NCBI GenBank assembly: GCA_016234955.1
Contig: JACRNN010000054.1
Span: 1 to 17,507, forward strand
Direction of reading: 5' to 3'
Length of the DNA: 17,507 nt
Source: Deltaproteobacteria bacterium
Lineage (GTDB): Bacteria; Desulfobacterota; GWC2-55-46
Shown piece by piece: positions 14,031 through 17,507 of this stretch (the stretch's first letter is position 1; every line of letters begins with the position of its first letter). A model generated the notes under the pieces. That model was not told the DNA's origin, searched no databases, and worked only from the letters and a program-made list of their open reading frames with translations. The position numbers and the translations under genes were made by a program.

Positions 14031-15830
14031 CTACCTGGACGCCCACGCGCCTGCGGGCCTTTGCGCCTGTGAGGACCCGGCCTTGAGGTCGAGGGCCTCG
14101 TTCAGGTTGGCCCTTGCAACGGAGTACTCCGGGTCTATTCCGAGCGCCCTTCCATAGTGCCCTATCGCCCCGTCGATGTCGCCCGTAAGGAATAACGCGT
14201 AACCGAGGTTGTTGTACGCCTCAGGGGAGCCGGGGTTTATCCTGAGCGCTTCCCTGAAGTACCCTTGGGCCTCTTGCGGCCTGTTCGAGTCGAGCAGGAG
14301 GTTGCCTAAGTTGTTGTAGGCCTGCCAGTAGCCGGGGTTAAGGGTCAGGGCCTTCCTGTAGCTTTGAGCCGCCCTGTCGAAGTCGCCGGTCATGGTGAAG
14401 GCGTACGCAAGGTTGTTGTATGCGTCCGGGTACTCCGGCCTTATCTCAAGCGCCCTGTTGAGATACGCAATGGCCTCCACCGCCCTCCCCGAGTGCGCCA
14501 GTATGTAGCCGATATTGTTCAAGGCCCTCGGGTTGCCGGGCGCTTTCCTCGCGGAGTCCCGCCAGAGCGTTAGCTCGTCCGTCCATACGGTATTGCGCCT
14601 CATTGTGGCTATGGAAGAGGCCGCTACAATCAGCGCAACGACCACCCATACGCCCCTCCTGGAGTGTTTCCACCTCAATCTGTCCGCGCCGTAAAACAGC
14701 GCCGAGCAGAACGCCGTGATGAGCCCCGCGCTCGGGAGATAGACCCTGTGCTCGAAGATAACGTCCTTTATCGGGATTACCGACGATTCAACGGAGAGGG
14801 TTATGAAAAAAAAGAAGGCCCCGAAAGATATCAGGCGGAGCGCGGGGTCTTTCCTGTCACGCGACTTGAGGTACAGACAGACCGCGGATGAAAAGAGCGC
14901 GATGATGAGCGCGAGCGAAAATAGGACCCTTGGCGCCGCTATAGAGCCGTACAGGGGATAGTCGTAATCGACGTTCTGCCCCGTAGGCAGTATCAGGAGC
15001 CTCAAATACGTCACGGCCACCGCGAACTGCGTGACGAGATAATCATGGACGGAGAGCCCGCGCAGGTCTTCGAGCTGTGCGGCCTTCAATGCCGTATCCG
15101 CGCCCCTCCCCGCCGCGCCTGAGGCAAAGAGCGTAATGGGTATTATAAGGAGGCACAGGAGAAACGGGACGAGAGATGGTAGCCTTTTCCTGAACCCCGC
15201 CCAGTCCTCATGCATCGAGAGCTCGAAGAGCGCCACGACGACCGGCAGGGTGAAGCTTATCTCCTTTGTCTTCTGCGCCGCGACGGCGGATAGGAGGCTT
15301 GCCGCGTAAACGGCCCAAGCCCGCCAGGCGCCCCCTCCGGTAAGCCGCGCCTTCACATAGAGCACGAGCGAGAGGAGATAGAAGAACGCGGCAAGGGACG
15401 CGAACCTCTGGGTTACGTAAGCCACCGCCTGCGTCTGAAGCGGATGCGTGAGGAATATGAGGGACGCGGCAAATGCTATATCGCCGGGCAAAGTCCCCCG
15501 GTCGCCGTCCATGCGCCGGTTTTCGCGGACTGCCTTTAGGACAAGGGATATGAGCAGATAGAGGAGGATGGCGTTGGAGACATGTATGATGACGTTGAAC
15601 AGATGGTAGCCGAAGGTATCGAGGCCGCCGAGCGCGTAGTTGAGGGCAAAGGAGAGGTACGCGACGTACCTCGCGCCTGAGAGGTCGAGGAAGTTTGCGA
15701 GGCTCCGGACCTTCAGGTTCGTCTCTATATTGAGATGGTCGTCGAATACAAAGGGCGCGTTCAGGACGCCGGAGTATATGAAGAGCCCGAGGGCGGCGAT
15801 TACGATGAACGCCGGAAGTCTCTTTCGCAT
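14031..15830 (-). CDS. Polytopic membrane protein with C-terminal TPRs (TMTC-like, GT-C glycosyltransferase type)
   Basis: The 599-residue protein has an N-terminal membrane part (about 7-410) with some ten or more hydrophobic helices, then TPR units at about 434-467, 468-501, 502-535 and 536-569 plus a partial one. After the first helix it reads FVFDDHLNI with the Asp-Asp pair at 30-31, followed later by HPLQTQAVAYVTQR (129-142) and VIFEHRVYLPSAG (357-369). This layout matches TMTC-type O-mannosyltransferases and related bacterial GT-C proteins, in which an acidic pair in the first loop binds the lipid-linked sugar or metal. Donor and acceptor here are unknown. The ATG at 15830 has no strong ribosome-binding site. 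It is 82 bp downstream of the MBL-fold gene on the same strand. It could instead be an annotation-only TPR membrane protein without transferase activity. Confidence 0.85.
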   Translation of the reverse strand: MRKRLPAFIVIAALGLFIYSGVLNAPFVFDDHLNIETNLKVRSLANFLDLSGARYVAYLSFALNYALGGLDTFGYHLFNVIIHVSNAILLYLLISLVLKAVRENRRMDGDRGTLPGDIAFAASLIFLTHPLQTQAVAYVTQRFASLAAFFYLLSLVLYVKARLTGGGAWRAWAVYAASLLSAVAAQKTKEISFTLPVVVALFELSMHEDWAGFRKRLPSLVPFLLCLLIIPITLFASGAAGRGADTALKAAQLEDLRGLSVHDYLVTQFAVAVTYLRLLILPTGQNVDYDYPLYGSIAAPRVLFSLALIIALFSSAVCLYLKSRDRKDPALRLISFGAFFFFITLSVESSVIPIKDVIFEHRVYLPSAGLITAFCSALFYGADRLRWKHSRRGVWVVVALIVAASSIATMRRNTVWTDELTLWRDSARKAPGNPRALNNIGYILAHSGRAVEAIAYLNRALEIRPEYPDAYNNLAYAFTMTGDFDRAAQSYRKALTLNPGYWQAYNNLGNLLLDSNRPQEAQGYFREALRINPGSPEAYNNLGYALFLTGDIDGAIGHYGRALGIDPEYSVARANLNEALDLKAGSSQAQRPAGAWASR

Positions 15831-15912
15831 GTCTTCAGTTTTTTAATGTTAAGTTCCCGGAGGCTTCGTTACGCGGACTGGACCGGCGGGGCGCATATTG
15901 TCGTCGGCGTCC

Positions 15913-16680
15913 CTAAATCCCTATCCTCATGCCGTCGTAGGCGAACTCCATGCCAGGGGGCAGGGCGTCTTTATCCCTCCCGTAGTCGAGGTTGTGGCCG
16001 AGGTGCGTGAAGACCGTCCTTGCGGCCTTTACGGCCACGGCGGCCTCTATCGCCTGCTCTATGTTGAAGTGGGTCGGGTGGGGCTTGAACCGCAGCGCGC
16101 CGACTATAAGCACCTCAACGCCCATGAGCCTTTCAAGCGAGGCCGCGGGGATGGAGTTGCAGTCGGTCACATATGCCGCCTTCCCTATGCGCCAGCCGAG
16201 TATGGTCGCCGGGCCGTGGGATATCTCAACAGGCACGATCTCGACCCCGAATATCTCGAACGGGGAGTCCACGACCGTCGCGGTAAGGTTTGGCTTCCAC
16301 CCGTCCGCGCCGTCGCCGTTGAAGATGTACTCGAAGGCCCGGCGTATCCTCTCTATCGTATATTCGTTGCCGAAGCACGGGATGGCTGAATTCTGTATGG
16401 CGTTGAACGTCCTCAAGTCGTCGATGCCGTGGATGTGGTCGGCGTGGGGGTGGGTGAAGAGCACGGCGTCTATCCTTTCGACCCCGTTGGCAAGGGACTG
16501 AAGCCTCAAGTCCGTGGACGTGTCGATGAGGATGTTCCTGCCGTCCGTCCCGTCCGTCCGTATGAGCGCGGAAGACCTCGTGCGCCTGTTGCGAGGGTCG
16601 CCGGAGGAGCATACCTGGCAGTGGCAGCCGATTACAGGGACGCCTGTGGATGTGCCGGAGCCTAAGATAACGATTTGCAT
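15913..16680 (-). CDS. PhnP-like MBL-fold metal-dependent hydrolase
   Basis: This 255-residue protein has the metallo-beta-lactamase fold. It shows LGSGTSTGVPVIGCHC near the start and the CxCxxC motif (C19, C21, C24), which in PhnP holds a structural zinc. The metal-binding THPHADHIHGIDD follows (76-88), with H155, D173 and the C-terminal HLGH (226-229) as further ligands. PhnP itself is a cyclic phosphodiesterase acting on 5-phosphoribosyl cyclic phosphate in phosphonate use, but no phn gene is near, so the substrate may be another cyclic nucleotide or phosphodiester. Codons for TDGTDG make a short GTCC-rich simple repeat near 16541-16560. The ATG at 16680 fits the conserved start MQIVILGSGTSTG. 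It is followed after 82 bp by the TMTC-like gene. Confidence 0.9.
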   Translation of the reverse strand: MQIVILGSGTSTGVPVIGCHCQVCSSGDPRNRRTRSSALIRTDGTDGRNILIDTSTDLRLQSLANGVERIDAVLFTHPHADHIHGIDDLRTFNAIQNSAIPCFGNEYTIERIRRAFEYIFNGDGADGWKPNLTATVVDSPFEIFGVEIVPVEISHGPATILGWRIGKAAYVTDCNSIPAASLERLMGVEVLIVGALRFKPHPTHFNIEQAIEAAVAVKAARTVFTHLGHNLDYGRDKDALPPGMEFAYDGMRIGI

Positions 16681-16766
16681 GGGTATGGTTGTGCGCAGGC
16701 CCCTGACCGGCGGCCCGGAAGCTCTATCCGGAGGGCCCCCTGTTGAACATGCATAGCGAGCGCGAG

Positions 16767-16805
16767 GCCATAGGATGCGCTTCGTTCCTCAGCGCATCCT
16801 ATGGC
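16767..16805. repeat. Perfect 14-bp inverted repeat (hairpin) in an intergenic gap
   Basis: GCCATAGGATGCGC (16767-16780) and GCGCATCCTATGGC (16792-16805) are exact reverse complements around an 11-base loop. There is no T-run on either strand, so it is not a standard terminator. On the minus strand the loop reads TGAGGAACGAA, resembling the GAGC-AAGCGAAG core of the MITE-like elements. It lies 124 bp downstream of the cytochrome b5-like gene's stop. The rest of the 248-bp gap (16681-16928) shows no gene; a weaker imperfect hairpin sits at about 16712-16737. Confidence 0.85.
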
Positions 16806-16928
16806 TATCTCAGGGGATTAAATACGGCAGGGCTCGCAGCGGCGCAACACCGCCTCTTCAGGCCCGCCGGCGATATCCCGGCTACGTTCTTTCAAAAAAG
16901 CCTGGCCCGTGTGGCCGCGCCGCATGGA

Positions 16929-17162
16929 CTACTTCTTGAATTCTCCGACAACGGTGAGCTCGGAGAAGACCTCTTCATCGTGGGGGGCGTCCGCTATATA
17001 GTCGGTAAGGTCGCACCCCGCGTAGTGCTCGAAGTGCATGCCGTCCATGAAAAGAGGGGACATGGTGGCGTCGTAGACCTTGTCTTTATAGGCGAAGTAA
17101 ATAGGATTTTCCGGGCTGCTTCCGTCGTATTTCTTAAGCTCCGCCTCGTCGAATACCTTCAT
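16929..17162 (-). CDS. Cytochrome b5-like heme-binding protein, single small domain
   Basis: The 77-residue protein consists of one cytochrome b5-like heme/steroid-binding domain. It begins FDEAELKKYDG (4-14), continues with IYFAYKDKVYDATMSP (21-36), then GMHFEHYAGCDLTDYI (41-56) and APHDEEVF (59-66), ending with TVVGEF. H43 and H61 fall at the usual axial heme ligands of the fold, H43 in the G-x-H motif and H61 in the APH motif. There is no signal peptide or membrane anchor, so it is probably cytoplasmic. Small bacterial domains of this type can bind heme or other hydrophobic ligands, so heme binding is likely but not certain. It starts 4 bp after the stop of the protease-like gene on the same strand, suggesting co-transcription, although no ribosome-binding site is clear. 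Confidence 0.85.
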   Translation of the reverse strand: MKVFDEAELKKYDGSSPENPIYFAYKDKVYDATMSPLFMDGMHFEHYAGCDLTDYIADAPHDEEVFSELTVVGEFKK

Positions 17163-17166
17163 AATG

Positions 17167-17507
17167 CTAAATAATATAAAACGGCGTCGGCATGAAAGTC
17201 AATATAAATACGATGATGGCGGCGAGGCATACGAGCTTCCTCGCCGCGTCGAGCGGGGCGTGCTGGTCCTCAACAGGCGGGTGCCACATGCCGATGACGG
17301 AGATGAGCACGGCCCAGATGAACCAGCCCGGCCAGCTTGTCATGCCGAGGATAATGAGCACCCCTGCCATGGCGAAGGAGAAGGCCCTGTGCCTGCGGCC
17401 GAGGATAGCGTATATGATGTGTCCGCCGTCGAGCTGGCCCATGGGCAGCAGGTTCATGGCCGTAACGAACATCCCCAACCAGCCGGAGAAGGCGACCGGG
17501 TGGAGCA
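17167..17507 (-). CDS. Site-2 protease family membrane metalloprotease, N-terminus cut off by window edge
   Basis: These intramembrane zinc proteases cut membrane-bound proteins, often regulators. The frame is open to the window edge (17507), and the part seen, about 113 codons, is the C-terminal half. It carries HPVAFSGWLGMFVTAMNLLP and then GQLDGGHIIYAILGRRHR: the NLLPxGQLDGG segment supplies the third metal ligand of site-2 proteases. The HExxH motif should lie upstream, outside the window. Three to four hydrophobic helices follow, for example around FAMAGVLIILGMT, WFIWAVLISVIGM and LVCLAAIIVFILTFM. The sequence ends PTPFYII and the stop TAG is 4 bp before the start of the cytochrome b5-like gene. 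Confidence 0.9.
   Translation of the reverse strand, partial: LHPVAFSGWLGMFVTAMNLLPMGQLDGGHIIYAILGRRHRAFSFAMAGVLIILGMTSWPGWFIWAVLISVIGMWHPPVEDQHAPLDAARKLVCLAAIIVFILTFMPTPFYII

Noticed and set aside
16712..16737. Imperfect hairpin upstream of the PhnP-like gene
   Set aside because: It needs a three-base bulge and could arise by chance in GC-rich DNA; only the five inner pairs are solid.
16743..17174. 143-codon + strand open frame in the right-hand gap
   Set aside because: It runs antisense over the cytochrome b5-like gene and the hairpin, and its product shows no recognisable motif.

Overview
The window is a gene-dense, GC-rich (about 60% by eye) bacterial chromosome segment of mostly housekeeping genes. 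I see no tRNA, rRNA, CRISPR array, prophage, transposase or integrase. The linked valS-nadC-birA-coaX genes, an EF-G2-type factor, a TMTC-like membrane protein with TPRs and abundant short palindromic repeats suggest a Gram-negative environmental bacterium, perhaps of the Deltaproteobacteria/Desulfobacterota or a neighbouring phylum. That placement is inference only; no marker here settles it.

Left part, + strand (1-11762). A valyl-tRNA synthetase without its N-terminus runs by overlapping stop/start codons into nadC (NAD synthesis), which overlaps birA (biotin-protein ligase with a DNA-binding domain). A 230-bp repeat-filled gap follows. Next come coaX (type III pantothenate kinase, overlapping the following gene by 4 bp), a small TPR protein, a divergent EF-G paralogue (EF-G2 type), an unrecognised helical-repeat protein, endonuclease IV (nfo), thioredoxin reductase (trxB) and a carbamate kinase. 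Three of these are cofactor genes: NAD, biotin/biotinylation and coenzyme A.

Middle, + strand (11763-14020). After a short AT-rich gap lies a DUF2130 protein: zinc ribbon, long coiled coil and a C-terminal domain that looks like a PD-(D/E)XK nuclease fold. Two small membrane proteins follow, the second with a C-terminal zinc ribbon. The gaps here hold a double-hairpin repeat and a complete 143-bp MITE-like element.

Right part, - strand (14031-17507). Reading in the direction of transcription: a site-2 protease family membrane metalloprotease cut by the window edge, a 77-residue cytochrome b5-like heme protein directly after it, a PhnP-like metallo-beta-lactamase-fold hydrolase, and a polytopic TMTC-like protein with C-terminal TPRs. 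The middle and right parts converge at 14020/14031 with a 10-bp gap.

I found no clearly new multigene system. The points most worth a second look are the intergenic repeat families (double-hairpin elements at 4146 and 13158, MITE-like elements at 4240 and 13588, a 14-bp perfect hairpin at 16767, several sharing a TGAGCRAAGCGAAG-like core), an AT-rich in-frame insertion inside valS, the nuclease-like domain of the DUF2130 protein, and the unusual GTPase centre of the EF-G paralogue.
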